A stretch of 25,386 nucleotides of DNA from Thermoplasmata archaeon M9B2D (GTDB lineage Archaea > Thermoplasmatota > E2 > DHVEG-1). The position numbers and the translations under genes were made by a program. The notes under the pieces were generated by a model, which was not told the DNA's origin, searched no databases, and worked only from the letters and a program-made list of their open reading frames with translations. Shown piece by piece: positions 1-7,181 of this stretch; position 1 is the first letter of the stretch; each line of letters starts with the position of its first letter. Location: contig MUGD01000024.1 of assembly GCA_002900555.1 (NCBI GenBank), forward strand, positions 1-25,386. The letters are read 5' to 3'.

Positions 1-1
1 C

Positions 2-1231
2 AACATCCTTGGTACGGACCCGACCGTGGACGACTCCAAACTCGATCCTGACAACGACGGCATCCCGACCGCATGGGAGTGGAAATGGGACTATGACCCT
101 TTCACCTGGGATGACCATGAACGACTCGACCCTGACCTTGATGGCCTCTCCAACATCGAGGAATACCAGATGGAGAAATGGTTTGCCAACCCATTCATTC
201 AGAATATTTATTACGAGGTCGATGTCATGGAGCAGGGTGGACTGTTCGACCCGCCACACTACCTCTATGAAGAAAGCAAGCAAGGAGTCATCGAGCGATT
301 TGCAGAGCATAACATCAAATGCTTTTTTGATGATGGGTGGCCAGATACCCCAGCAAACGGCGGTGGGCAGCTTGTACCACATTATGAGAAGGTATCCTTT
401 GATTCTGGGATGATGCTGCGATTTTACAACAGTTACTTCCCTGATGAGCGAAAAGGGATTTTCCGGTACCTGGTCATCGGTCATGGTGGCGGCTTTGCGT
501 CCCCCTCAAAAAATAACATGCCGGATACCGTAGAAATCTCGTACTTGCCCTCGATGTTCTACAAACCAGCGCTACAACTCTTTAATTTTGCGTTAATGGG
601 TCTTGTGCCGACACAGCGGGGAAAACGGATTGCGGTTGGGTCATTAATATTACATGAAACCACTCATACCTGTAGCATCAGTCGGCAAACCTGTGAATTT
701 GAAGGCATTGATAATATCAGCTATGGATTCTATCTTTTTCCCAATAAACAGTATAAGGCGACCTGGGGGCAATACCATAGTATCATGAACTACATGTATA
801 CCAACGGTCTGAAAACATTTGACCTCTCTTCCGGTGAGAATGGTCCACCGTATGATCAAGACGACTGGGGAATGATGTTTGTCGGGCATTTCCAGTATAA
901 CATGAATTTTTTTCCAGAATCAAACGGTGGGAACTCAGCCGTACAGAGCGAATGGATAGTCCCCGAGTATAGGTATGATGCGAATCTGACCAAGCAGTTT
1001 ATAGACTTGGTTGGCGGGTATTCGCCGATTGATCCGGTCAAGGTGAACTGGTCTGTCTACAAAGCAAATGAGAACAGGGATCAGCCCTTTGCACGGGAAA
1101 TAAAGGTTTTTGCTCAGCCTAAGATAAAAACGACACGGCAATGGGTTTTATTTGCCGAGGGGGTTGTCGATGCACAAGGGATGTTGCAGTTTTACTCATA
1201 TGCTGACGTCGTAGAAGAGGTCATCGGATGA
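2..1231 (+). CDS. Secreted metzincin-like zinc metallopeptidase, 5' truncated by window edge
   Basis: The frame is open from base 2, and the first visible residues (NILGTDPTVDD) match the middle of the paralogue at 12777-14438, so the true start lies outside; the GTG at 26 is not a start. About 409 residues are visible. Acidic calcium-binding repeats of TSP3 type come first (DPDNDG, DPDLDGLSNIEEY). The zinc motif HETTH follows at visible residues 218-222, then a Met-turn-like SIMNYMY near 260-266. The glycine and third histidine of the classical HExxHxxGxxH motif are missing: after HETTH come TCSISR. About 140 residues follow the Met-turn, much more than in the paralogue. Probable role: extracellular calcium-stabilised peptidase. 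The family is inferred from the motif pair and is not certain. Confidence 0.7.
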   Translation, partial: NILGTDPTVDDSKLDPDNDGIPTAWEWKWDYDPFTWDDHERLDPDLDGLSNIEEYQMEKWFANPFIQNIYYEVDVMEQGGLFDPPHYLYEESKQGVIERFAEHNIKCFFDDGWPDTPANGGGQLVPHYEKVSFDSGMMLRFYNSYFPDERKGIFRYLVIGHGGGFASPSKNNMPDTVEISYLPSMFYKPALQLFNFALMGLVPTQRGKRIAVGSLILHETTHTCSISRQTCEFEGIDNISYGFYLFPNKQYKATWGQYHSIMNYMYTNGLKTFDLSSGENGPPYDQDDWGMMFVGHFQYNMNFFPESNGGNSAVQSEWIVPEYRYDANLTKQFIDLVGGYSPIDPVKVNWSVYKANENRDQPFAREIKVFAQPKIKTTRQWVLFAEGVVDAQGMLQFYSYADVVEEVIG

Positions 1232-1248
1232 ACTGGTTTTTGCATTAG

Positions 1249-1263
1249 TTTTTTTTTTTTTTT
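1249..1263 (+). terminator. Oligo-T terminator after the metallopeptidase
   Basis: Fifteen uninterrupted T residues start 18 bases after the stop codon, with no strong stem before them. This is the usual archaeal oligo-T termination signal. Confidence 0.55.
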
Positions 1264-1344
1264 ATGACCCTTAAGCGTATGTTATGGATTTTGGTTGTGG
1301 TTATCAGGTTATAGGTCGGTTTTCCCCCTTTAACCCCTCGAAAA

Positions 1345-1382
1345 AGCGAAAGTAATATAAACCATAATTAACAATTGTTAAT
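1345..1382 (+). promoter_or_regulatory. Promoter with a 16-bp palindromic operator
   Basis: A BRE-like CGAAAG directly precedes a TATA box, TAATATAA, at 1353-1360. A perfect 16-bp palindrome, ATTAACAATTGTTAAT, occupies 1367-1382, between the TATA box and the expected transcription start near 1380. A dimeric repressor bound there would block initiation. The layout is seen directly; repression is inference. Confidence 0.5.
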
Positions 1383-1397
1383 CAAGGACGTGGAACT

Positions 1398-1514
1398 ATG
1401 AGGAAGTATCGTATTCATTCTCATTACTTATGTCTCCCTAACTACATACTTTTCTCATTTTTACGTCCACTTTCTTTCCCAATTCCACCACATGCGAAAG
1501 GAAATAGTCCCTAA
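1398..1514 (+). CDS. Possible 38-residue microprotein or short RNA
   Basis: An ATG 15-18 bases after the predicted transcription start opens a 38-codon frame (starts MRKYRIHSHY, ends PPHAKGNSP) that stops exactly where the following terminator hairpin begins. The upstream GGACGTGG is only a weak ribosome binding site. The peptide is basic and aromatic with no recognisable domain. Promoter, operator and terminator suggest a real transcription unit of about 165 bases; whether its product is this peptide or an RNA cannot be decided here. Confidence 0.3.
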   Translation: MRKYRIHSHYLCLPNYILFSFLRPLSFPIPPHAKGNSP

Positions 1515-1547
1515 GAATGCGAGGTGGTGCTCTCTGCATTCTTTTTC
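1513..1547 (+). terminator. Hairpin terminator of the mini-unit
   Basis: AAGAATGC (1513-1520) and GCATTCTT (1536-1543) form a perfect 8-bp stem with a 15-base loop; the T-run continues to 1546. A second T-run follows at 1556-1564. Confidence 0.55.
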
Positions 1548-1607
1548 CCGCTATCTTTTTTTTTAAAAAAACAGCAACTGTTTCGGAAATGGCTTCTAAC
1601 GCATAAA

Positions 1608-1615
1608 TTTAAATA
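1608..1615 (+). promoter_or_regulatory. TATA box of the M28 peptidase gene
   Basis: TTTAAATA lies 22-29 bases before the ATG at 1637 and there is no ribosome binding site between them, so the transcript is probably leaderless. Confidence 0.6.
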
Positions 1616-1636
1616 AATATTAATAATTTTATTATT

Positions 1637-2968
1637 ATGTTCAAAAAGTCAAGAACGACGAATATCGTTTCGTTATGGGCGCTCTTTCTGATTTTCATGT
1701 CTATATTATCTGTATTAGTCATGACCCAGACCGCTGCTCAGACAATACAACCTCCCAACACCCGGGCCACCTCCCCGGACATTATTGAAATGATACAACA
1801 GGTCAATAGCTCTGTTCTAAAAAGACATGTACAGACCATTCAAGACATTGGCCCGCATAAAACAGGGTCAGAAGCCCTTGAACGTGTTGCAGCATATATT
1901 TACAACGAATTAACATCGATTCAGTTGCCTGTCGAATATTGGGAATGGAGCACTACGAAACTTTCTGGGAAGAATATTGTCGCGACGTTACAAGGAGAAG
2001 GCACGGCAGATGGTATTGTTATCGTATGTGCTCATTATGATTCGATTGAGATCTCACCAGGTGCCGATGATGATGCATCGGGTGTTGCCATTGTGTTACA
2101 GCTTGCAGAAATCATGAGCAAGTATGTTTTTAATTCGACCATTACGTTCATACTATTCTCAGGAGAAGAACAAGGGAAGTTTGGCAGCAGCGCGTATGCA
2201 AAAGCAGCGAAAACAAACGGAGATAATATTGTCGGTGTGCTTGCTTTAGATAAGGTCGGGTACGCGAATACCGCTGATGAAGGAAGCAAGGTGGTGCATC
2301 ATTCCAATAGTGAGTCGGATTGGATGGTCGATATCAGCAGTGAAATGGCACAGACCTATCAACAGTATATCGGCCTTGAGGTCCTCCGCTGGTCACAGGA
2401 CCCAGCAAGTGATCATGTCTCCTTTGTAGAACAAGGATTCCATGGAACGGATTTTGTCAGATATGCAATCAATCCGTTCTATCATACAAGCGAAGATACC
2501 CTTGAACATATGAACATCACCTACCTCACAAAGGTCTGTAACCTCACGCTTGCAACGATCTCAACGATAGCTGGATTAAATCCATTTCTCACAAACGATG
2601 ATTTACATATCGTGATTCATGGTACGTTTTTATCCAGACCAGCTCAATTGTATATCCTTATTGAAAACAAAGGCTATGAACAGGATACTGCGAATGTCTC
2701 AATCTCCATCCGTCTCAAGCATATACTACGGGACCTGTATGTTGTAACAAAAAAAGAACATTACGAGGTCCTATGTAACTGGAGTGTTACAAAGGAAATT
2801 AAGGAAAGATGGGAGTTTTTCGTAGACGGACATACATTCACGCGGGGACTGTGCATCCTTGAGGTTGTCGTCCAAGGAATCAATGATGACGTGTATTTAT
2901 ATCAGCGGAAGGTGACGTATGGGTGTATTATTCATTATATCAATGTCCGATTGCTACCTCGATGGTGA
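1637..2968 (+). CDS. Exported M28-family zinc aminopeptidase
   Basis: A 443-residue protein with an N-terminal membrane or signal segment at about residues 12-32, cut or anchored near the AAQ that follows. All M28 metal-ligand and catalytic positions are visible: H133 in CAHYDS, the bridging Asp in GADDDASG (about D145), the E177-E178 pair in SGEEQG, D205 in LDKVGY and H283 in YHTSEDT. This predicts a co-catalytic two-zinc exopeptidase that removes N-terminal residues from peptides outside the cell. Residues 325-443 form an extra beta-rich C-terminal region with no recognised domain. The start is supported by a TATA box 22-29 bases upstream. The gene converges with the lipoprotein gene at 3063. 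Confidence 0.9.
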   Translation: MFKKSRTTNIVSLWALFLIFMSILSVLVMTQTAAQTIQPPNTRATSPDIIEMIQQVNSSVLKRHVQTIQDIGPHKTGSEALERVAAYIYNELTSIQLPVEYWEWSTTKLSGKNIVATLQGEGTADGIVIVCAHYDSIEISPGADDDASGVAIVLQLAEIMSKYVFNSTITFILFSGEEQGKFGSSAYAKAAKTNGDNIVGVLALDKVGYANTADEGSKVVHHSNSESDWMVDISSEMAQTYQQYIGLEVLRWSQDPASDHVSFVEQGFHGTDFVRYAINPFYHTSEDTLEHMNITYLTKVCNLTLATISTIAGLNPFLTNDDLHIVIHGTFLSRPAQLYILIENKGYEQDTANVSISIRLKHILRDLYVVTKKEHYEVLCNWSVTKEIKERWEFFVDGHTFTRGLCILEVVVQGINDDVYLYQRKVTYGCIIHYINVRLLPRW

Positions 2969-3062
2969 GAAATGAAACAGTCATGCGTATTTCTAGTTTA
3001 GAAGGCTAGTCAACGAAGGTACCAGCATGATTCCTCTTGTAGGTATTCTGCATAGGGTTTTA

Positions 3063-3410
3063 TTACTGTCTTACCCAGACCTCCACATAGTTGTTTTCAG
3101 TAAAGGTAAGCGTAAGGGTGTTATCGTTGTTTGAAAATACATAGTCATAGGTGGATGATAAGGAAATACTTTCTATATTGATGACTAATTGTCCATCTTT
3201 TATCTCCCATGTGCCAGCATAGTTCCAAAAGATACAGGAACCATTTGAAAATAAACTCATTGTTAGAAAATAACTTTGTGTTGTATTCAGCCATGTTCCT
3301 ATGAATCTCTCCTTTTCGGAATGTACTGTGTTAGGTTCTTGGTTGCATCCACTTAGTATCAGGCATATGATCAAGACCAGACTGCCAATGACGATTAGAT
3401 TTCGTCTCAT
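3063..3410 (-). CDS. Small lipoprotein with lipocalin-like beta domain
   Basis: 115 residues. Residues 1-21 are a lipoprotein signal ending in the lipobox LSGC with the lipidated cysteine at C22. The rest has the pattern FIGTW, then FSNGSC, GTWEIKDGQLVI and NTLTLTF, typical of small secreted beta-barrel domains related to the lipocalin-like or DUF5640-like families. It is a diverged paralogue of the lipoprotein at 12120-12509, with the same signal length and order of motifs. GGAG lies about 13 bases before the ATG and a TATA element sits at 3451-3466. Probable place: outer face of the membrane; ligand unknown. Confidence 0.75.
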   Translation of the reverse strand: MRRNLIVIGSLVLIICLILSGCNQEPNTVHSEKERFIGTWLNTTQSYFLTMSLFSNGSCIFWNYAGTWEIKDGQLVINIESISLSSTYDYVFSNNDNTLTLTFTENNYVEVWVRQ

Positions 3411-3450
3411 ATGGTGTTGTCTCCATTCTTTGGTTTTATAACAAGTTCTT

Positions 3451-3466
3451 ACTTAAAAGTATATCC
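3451..3466 (-). promoter_or_regulatory. Promoter of the 3063 lipoprotein gene
   Basis: On the minus strand it reads GGATATACTTTTAAGT, a TATA-like TTTTAAG with the GGATAT extension also found before the regulator genes at 5125 and 15739. It lies about 45 bases before the start codon. Confidence 0.4.
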
Positions 3467-3525
3467 GTATTTATTTGACTAAAAGGTATGGGTATATATG
3501 GGTTGATCCAAATATAATAAAAAAA

Positions 3526-3533
3526 TATTTATA
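3526..3533 (+). promoter_or_regulatory. TATA box of an intergenic transcription unit
   Basis: TATTTATA in an A-rich stretch, 27 bases before the ATGGGGGAG at 3553. The spacing fits initiation at or just before 3553. Confidence 0.45.
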
Positions 3534-3552
3534 CAATGAAAGATAAAATAAT

Positions 3553-3695
3553 ATGGGGGAGTCAAGAGAGATAAGTTCGTTTAATCCTCGCCAGTATTTT
3601 CCGCATAGCGCCTTCCTCATTTCCTTTGAATCAAGGCTCCCCCGTTTCCCCCGTTGAGGGGCAGGTGAAAGGTGTTATAGATCTATAATTTTTTT
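3553..3695 (+). ncRNA. Candidate structured small RNA (or 34-residue leaderless microprotein)
   Basis: The unit starts at the expected transcription start. GGGGGAG (3555-3561) pairs perfectly with CTCCCCC (3637-3643), closing an 89-base element. Inside is a hairpin at 3566-3589 with a UUCG tetraloop, and GCCTT (3610-3614) can pair with AAGGC (3633-3637). A CCCC/GGGG hairpin follows at 3648-3661. It is not a tRNA: no D-arm or anticodon arm fits. The same strand also holds a leaderless 34-codon frame, 3553-3657 (MGESREISSF...), ending before the terminator, so a microprotein is the alternative. Confidence 0.4.
3675..3695 (+). terminator. Palindrome plus oligo-T terminator
   Basis: TTATAGATCTATAA is a perfect 14-base palindrome at 3675-3688, followed directly by seven T residues. 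Confidence 0.5.
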
Positions 3696-3751
3696 ATACA
3701 CAGTCAAATGACGATCCAGATGCTTTGCACTTCCATAGGGGTTTGTTGTAT

Positions 3752-3771
3752 AAAAATCCCCTGTCCGGGGG
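3752..3771 (-). terminator. Minus-strand hairpin terminator below the 3835 relic
   Basis: Read on the minus strand, a CCCC/GGGG stem with a short loop is followed by ATTTTT. It lies about 65 bases downstream of the stop of the decayed gene at 3835. Confidence 0.35.
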
Positions 3772-3834
3772 TTATTATTCCTGTTCCATCCATACGAGAC
3801 AGATCCTTCGAATCAAGAAAATGTTACCCTGGCG

Positions 3835-4160
3835 TTAACTATCATCAGGTCCGAGATAAAATCGCCAGATAATCTCCTCGTACAAATCAAGTAACTCTTT
3901 GTCTTCCTGTTTTTTCATTAATCTTTCTTCTTTTAATGATTCCAACCACTTCACTATCGTCCTCTCCGTTCTTTCTCGTATGTATTTTTGTTTTTCAGGT
4001 TATAATAAGCTTTCGTGGAAGAATATCAAAGCGAGAAACAGTCGATTCATGGTAGACCGTGTATCCTACGTTCCAATAAATTTTATGAATCGGACCAATA
4101 GTTTTTAGAAAAGAAATATCTGCAGGTGCGGATCGTTTGCATAGGTTTTTCTTTTATGAT
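3835..4160 (-). pseudogene. Decayed gene fragment with shifts between three frames
   Basis: Three coding-like stretches follow each other on the minus strand in different frames: TYANDPHLQIFLF (about 4147-4105), then KTIGPIHKIYWNVGYTVYHE... to RFDILPRKLIIT (about 4110-3995), then EKQKYIRERTERTIVKWLES... to YEEIIWRFYLGPDDS ending at a TAA at 3835-3837. The last stretch alone could start at a GTG at 3954 with GGAGAGG before it, giving 39 residues. A TATA-like ATACATTTAAAG lies upstream near 4190-4202 and a terminator downstream. The charged, amphipathic C-terminus looks like a real protein end. The family is not recognised. Either two frameshifts have broken one gene, or only the last part is still expressed. 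Confidence 0.4.
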
Positions 4161-4236
4161 ACGTCCTCTTTTTTTGTTAGCGGCGCTTTGCTTTAAATGT
4201 ATTTTGAAAGAATATTTTTGCTTTTATCTATCTTGG

Positions 4237-5019
4237 TTATGATTCGATAAGCAAGACCAGGAACAGAATGGCGTTTAGATTTGAACGGGCGTCAGCGATC
4301 CCAAAGATCGTGTCGGATTTCACACGATGTCGTATAGAGAGTTCTGTTTTGAAATAATATGAATGGTTTGTGGAAAGCGTTACGGGCATGATGAGGATGC
4401 ATAACTTACGAACCCATCGTTTAAATGTCGAGAACCCATGGTATACTGTTCTTGTCGCAGATCCAGCTGATTCGTTCGTCTCGTTGGTATACAGGTGACC
4501 ACTTAAGGTTATACGTGATTCTGTTTCGCTCTGAGATCCTTTTGTCGTCGTCGCGGCTGCACCGTTTAAGAGAAAAAACATCACCATCATAGCATCGCCA
4601 GAGTTCTCTGTTTTTACAGTCCCTTCTTCTGGTCCGGTGAGAAACGCCCATGCCTGTACATCTGCCGTGCAGTCTAGGCCTTCCGCATGTGTTTCACCTT
4701 TTAGGTATAATTCACCAAACCTATGGTTGGCGTCCCATTCCGCGTCATGGTATGAATTTTCCCCGGACCCTGTATGGTTTTTCCCACCACCACTTGAGTT
4801 AAAGGGTGGTATGAAGTAATTGATGGTTGCTGCTCTGATACCGTCATCGGTGATTTGGTAGGTTGCTTGGACCGTGGTCTTGTTGGTATGAATCGCGTTG
4901 ACTGATGTGTCATGAATGCCTGCCATGGCAGGTCCTGTGGTTTCTAAGACGACAGGAGTGATGATCCCAAGCGGGAGTATCGCAAGGAGTAGTACTGTGG
5001 TCAACAGAGCGTCTCGCAT
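4237..5019 (-). CDS. Secreted protein of unknown function
   Basis: 260 residues with a clear signal peptide (MRDALLTTVLLLAILPLGII) and a Thr/Ser/Asn-rich, glycosylation-prone ectodomain containing NTT, NES and NHS type sequons. A Gly/His/Asn-rich patch (SSGGGKNHTGSGENSYHD) lies near residues 75-92. The last 11 residues are strongly hydrophobic (AILFLVLLIES), which may be a membrane tail or an altered C-terminus. No catalytic motif is seen. A GGGGAG lies about 11 bases before the ATG and a TATA box at 5071-5082. The gene follows the regulator gene at 5125 on the same strand but has its own promoter. Confidence 0.65.
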   Translation of the reverse strand: MRDALLTTVLLLAILPLGIITPVVLETTGPAMAGIHDTSVNAIHTNKTTVQATYQITDDGIRAATINYFIPPFNSSGGGKNHTGSGENSYHDAEWDANHRFGELYLKGETHAEGLDCTADVQAWAFLTGPEEGTVKTENSGDAMMVMFFLLNGAAATTTKGSQSETESRITLSGHLYTNETNESAGSATRTVYHGFSTFKRWVRKLCILIMPVTLSTNHSYYFKTELSIRHRVKSDTIFGIADARSNLNAILFLVLLIES

Positions 5020-5070
5020 CGTTCATATCTCCCCTGTGTAAAAACAGGTTAGTTATAATTATATATTAAT

Positions 5071-5082
5071 TTTATATAAATG
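5071..5082 (-). promoter_or_regulatory. TATA box of the 4237 gene
   Basis: Reads CATTTATATAAA on the minus strand, about 55 bases before the ATG, leaving a leader of about 30 bases that carries GGGGAG. Confidence 0.5.
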
Positions 5083-5124
5083 TTTGGAAACAATACATGT
5101 CCAAGACGCACATCATGGACACGG

Positions 5125-5649
5125 TTATATGAATTCCTTCATGGTGAGGATATTTGGGTTTCGAATATAGTTTTCCCGCACTGTGTACAGAATCTGGCTG
5201 ATATGCACCAGTTGCTTACCAGGGAATTTCAGCATCATTGTTTCAGAAAATTTTTTCGCATCTCGAATATCCTTTGCGGTAAAAATCAGCACCCAATCGT
5301 ATTCACCATGGATAAAGTACGAACTTATGACCGTCACTCCTAAGTCCTTTTTTACAGCAGCAAGAAGATTCTGAACAATCTCATCGATGTCGTTTTGGTT
5401 ATGCTGCGTTTTTGTACGCTTCACAAACAACATGAATTTTTCAAGATCTTGCTTTTCATTGTCAAGAGCAACGGAATACCCCCAGATTTTTTGGTCCGTC
5501 TCCAGTTGCTTGATGATTCTCCACGCTTTCTGTCGCGAGAACCCACAGTGTTTTGCAATCGTTTCTATGTTTTCTTTTGAGTTTTTCATAAGTTCGGATA
5601 GGACCTTTTTTTCATCCTCTTCTCTGTGATCTTTCCTACTTTGCCTCAT
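5125..5649 (-). CDS. Lrp/AsnC-type winged-helix transcription regulator (paralogue 1)
   Basis: About 174 residues. An AsnC-type helix-turn-helix spans roughly residues 10-60 (ENIETIAKHCGFSRQKAWR as the DNA-reading part), followed by an Lrp-like ligand/dimer domain containing YFIHGEYDWVLIFTA and AKKFSETM. Two paralogues lie at 10310-10834 and 15739-16266. The frame is open back to 5811, but alignment with the paralogues and the TATA box at 5691-5706 place the start at the ATG at 5649, or at 5658 three codons upstream. It sits between two secreted-protein genes, which makes them possible targets. The effector is unknown. Confidence 0.8.
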   Translation of the reverse strand: MRQSRKDHREEDEKKVLSELMKNSKENIETIAKHCGFSRQKAWRIIKQLETDQKIWGYSVALDNEKQDLEKFMLFVKRTKTQHNQNDIDEIVQNLLAAVKKDLGVTVISSYFIHGEYDWVLIFTAKDIRDAKKFSETMMLKFPGKQLVHISQILYTVRENYIRNPNILTMKEFI

Positions 5650-5690
5650 AATTCTCATCCAACAAACCAAATAAAAAAAAACAGTGGTGG

Positions 5691-5706
5691 CTTTAAAAAC
5701 ATATCC
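5691..5706 (-). promoter_or_regulatory. Promoter of regulator 1
   Basis: Minus strand GGATATGTTTTTAAAG. The 13 bases GATATGTTTTTAA are identical to the promoter of the third regulator at 16311-16326. It lies 42-57 bases before the 5649 start and excludes a start at 5811. Confidence 0.55.
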
Positions 5707-5791
5707 GTTGGAACAATGATAGTGTGACATGGATGGAACGCCTAGCAGCGGGTTGCTCGACAGATCCATTAAAGCATTTAAGAATGGTGTT

Positions 5792-6217
5792 CTAACTAGT
5801 TGTTCCTCCACCTAGGCGAATCATGTTGATGTCCTGGTTTTGTTTGGTTGGTTGGGATGAGGTCAATCGGACAAGTCGGAAACTTGCAAGATATTCACCT
5901 GGTTTACGAGCCAATATGAAAAAAATTCCAATAGGTATATCAGAAAACGAGTAGTAACCTTCTGCATTTGTCGGAATGCTTTTCTCAAGGGCAAATGTGA
6001 CCCCATCAATGATTTTTCCCCCGATTAGGAATACCTGGGCTCCTTCTACAGGGAACGCTCCTGTGCCATCGAGTGGAAGACCATAGATGGTTCCGCTAAT
6101 GGAGATAGCGTTCGCAGGTGTTGGTCCGACTGCAATGAAGCTTGCGACAGCCGGGGTTCCAATCAGTATAAAAAGTATTCCACACACCAAGCCTATTTTT
6201 CTAATATTTGTTCTCAT
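5792..6217 (-). CDS. Secreted carboxypeptidase-regulatory-like (CnaB/transthyretin-fold) protein
   Basis: 141 residues. A signal peptide covers residues 1-25 or so (IGLVCGILFILIGTPAVA). The mature part carries the usual pattern of a carboxypeptidase regulatory-like domain: ISGTIYG, then VEGAQVFLIG, then TNAEGYYSFSDIPIG and FFILARKPGEY, a seven-strand beta sandwich found in many surface proteins. There is no enzyme domain, so it is a free-standing binding or structural module. A TATA box, ATTTAAAT, is at 6273-6280. It is the first of three minus-strand genes here. Confidence 0.75.
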   Translation of the reverse strand: MRTNIRKIGLVCGILFILIGTPAVASFIAVGPTPANAISISGTIYGLPLDGTGAFPVEGAQVFLIGGKIIDGVTFALEKSIPTNAEGYYSFSDIPIGIFFILARKPGEYLASFRLVRLTSSQPTKQNQDINMIRLGGGTTS

Positions 6218-6271
6218 ACGTTTACGACCCCCAACAACATACTCTCTTAATGAATTATTATGATGTCATTA

Positions 6272-6281
6272 CATTTAAATG
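6272..6281 (-). promoter_or_regulatory. TATA box of the 5792 gene
   Basis: ACATTTAAAT region containing the symmetric ATTTAAAT, about 55-65 bases before the ATG; the leader carries GGGGGTCG. Confidence 0.45.
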
Positions 6282-6298
6282 TTTGTACATAATAAAAA

Positions 6299-6306
6299 TT
6301 ATATAC
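6299..6306 (+). promoter_or_regulatory. Possible TATA box of the 6351 small ORF
   Basis: TTATATAC, about 50 bases before a GTG that has GGAGGTG seven bases ahead of it. Confidence 0.35.
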
Positions 6307-6350
6307 AGGTCTAATTGATTAATTTTTTTTAAACCAGGAGGTGGTATTGG

Positions 6351-6524
6351 GTGTATACACACCACATAGAAGAAAAAATAAAAAACGAGTTGTTTTGTAA
6401 CAATTTTTCATATGAATTCTGCCTGATAATCACTCGTATCGCTCTAGGTCTTTCTAAAGCGAGCGCCTGCTCTCTTTTTCTTTCATCCTCTTTGATAGCG
6501 TCCGTACACGGATTTTATATATAG
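6351..6524 (+). CDS. Possible 57-residue small protein, GTG start
   Basis: A near-ideal ribosome binding site, GGAGGTG at 6338-6344, stands six bases before GTG at 6351. The frame is open for 57 codons (MYTHHIEEKIKNELFCNN..., hydrophobic second half). A TATA-like element lies at the right distance. The start codon is inside a perfect palindrome, GTGTATACAC, which may fold over the initiation site. The protein sequence is not clearly coding-like and matches nothing I know. Confidence 0.3.
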   Translation: MYTHHIEEKIKNELFCNNFSYEFCLIITRIALGLSKASACSLFLSSSLIASVHGFYI

Positions 6525-6546
6525 TTGCTCCAGCAAGATATGGGTG

Positions 6547-6581
6547 AAATTCTGGTAAAATTCTGGTAAAACCATATATAA
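6547..6581 (+). promoter_or_regulatory. Promoter with tandem 11-bp repeats before the TATA box
   Basis: The unit AAATTCTGGTA occurs twice head to tail (6547-6557, 6558-6568), followed by AAACC and the TATA box ATATATAA at 6574-6581. Eleven bases is about one DNA helix turn, so two protein subunits would bind the same face just upstream of TBP/TFB. This is the promoter of the 6627-7385 gene pair. Confidence 0.5.
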
Positions 6582-6626
6582 CGTGAGGGGGTATCCTTTG
6601 ATAAGAATAAGTACAGGTATGAAAAC

Positions 6627-7160
6627 ATGAAAGGGAAACTACTAATTGTCGCAATCGCTGCCCTCCTCCTTTTCTCAGGGGTTGTCGCAGCTGCGGGAGA
6701 ACAGGCTGGTAACGTTCAACATCAAGTGGAAAAAAACCAATACCAAACAGTGCCAAATGGTGATGGTGTGATGCAACGGTTGATGTACCGAATCAGGGAC
6801 ATGCTTGGAATCTGCCAAGGCGGATGTGTGCTTTCTGAACTGACTGGTGTAATGACCTATGATGGAGCAAATTTCTACATTGAATCTGTTGAACTCCATT
6901 TCGGTCCAAACTGGTATATTACCTCGGCTATATCTGCAGTAGATTATGACCAGGATGGAGAACTTGAACTAGTGATAGATGAACTCCTTGGTCTGGTCAA
7001 CACCACGGTCACCGTCGAAGGCCACTACCAAGCAGACGACTGGATGAGCGTTTTTACCATCAACGGTGAAGTCTACCGTGAACCAGGTCAACCGATCTGG
7101 GCAGCACAGCATCACTGGCGCTGGCGATATGGTCGCCAATATAACCAACCACAACCATAG
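6627..7160 (+). CDS. Secreted protein with EF-hand-like loop, unknown function
   Basis: 177 residues. Residues 1-23 form a signal peptide (LLIVAIAALLLFSGVVAAAG). The mature part has two cysteines close together (CQGGC), an acidic loop DYDQDGELELVIDEL of EF-hand/TSP3 calcium-binding type near residues 111-125, and a beta-rich end with EGHYQADDW and FTINGEVYREPG, which resembles an OB-like fold. The tail is Trp/His/Arg/Gln-rich. ATG 6627 follows the TATA box at 6574-6581 by 46 bases. The small secreted gene at 7182 starts 21 bases after its stop and shares the terminator at 7424, so they are probably one operon. Confidence 0.65.
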   Translation: MKGKLLIVAIAALLLFSGVVAAAGEQAGNVQHQVEKNQYQTVPNGDGVMQRLMYRIRDMLGICQGGCVLSELTGVMTYDGANFYIESVELHFGPNWYITSAISAVDYDQDGELELVIDELLGLVNTTVTVEGHYQADDWMSVFTINGEVYREPGQPIWAAQHHWRWRYGRQYNQPQP

Positions 7161-7181
7161 AGATGACTCGAAGGCAAGTCC

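Noticed and set aside
3555..3644. An 89-90 base element with a 7-bp acceptor-like stem, suggestive of a class II tRNA
   Set aside because: No D-arm, no anticodon stem-loop and no proper T-arm (only CCTT/AAGG with a six-base loop) can be drawn.
3899..4108. 69-codon plus-strand frame
   Set aside because: Antisense to the minus-strand relic, which has the coding-like sequence; Phe/Ser/Asn-rich low-information translation.
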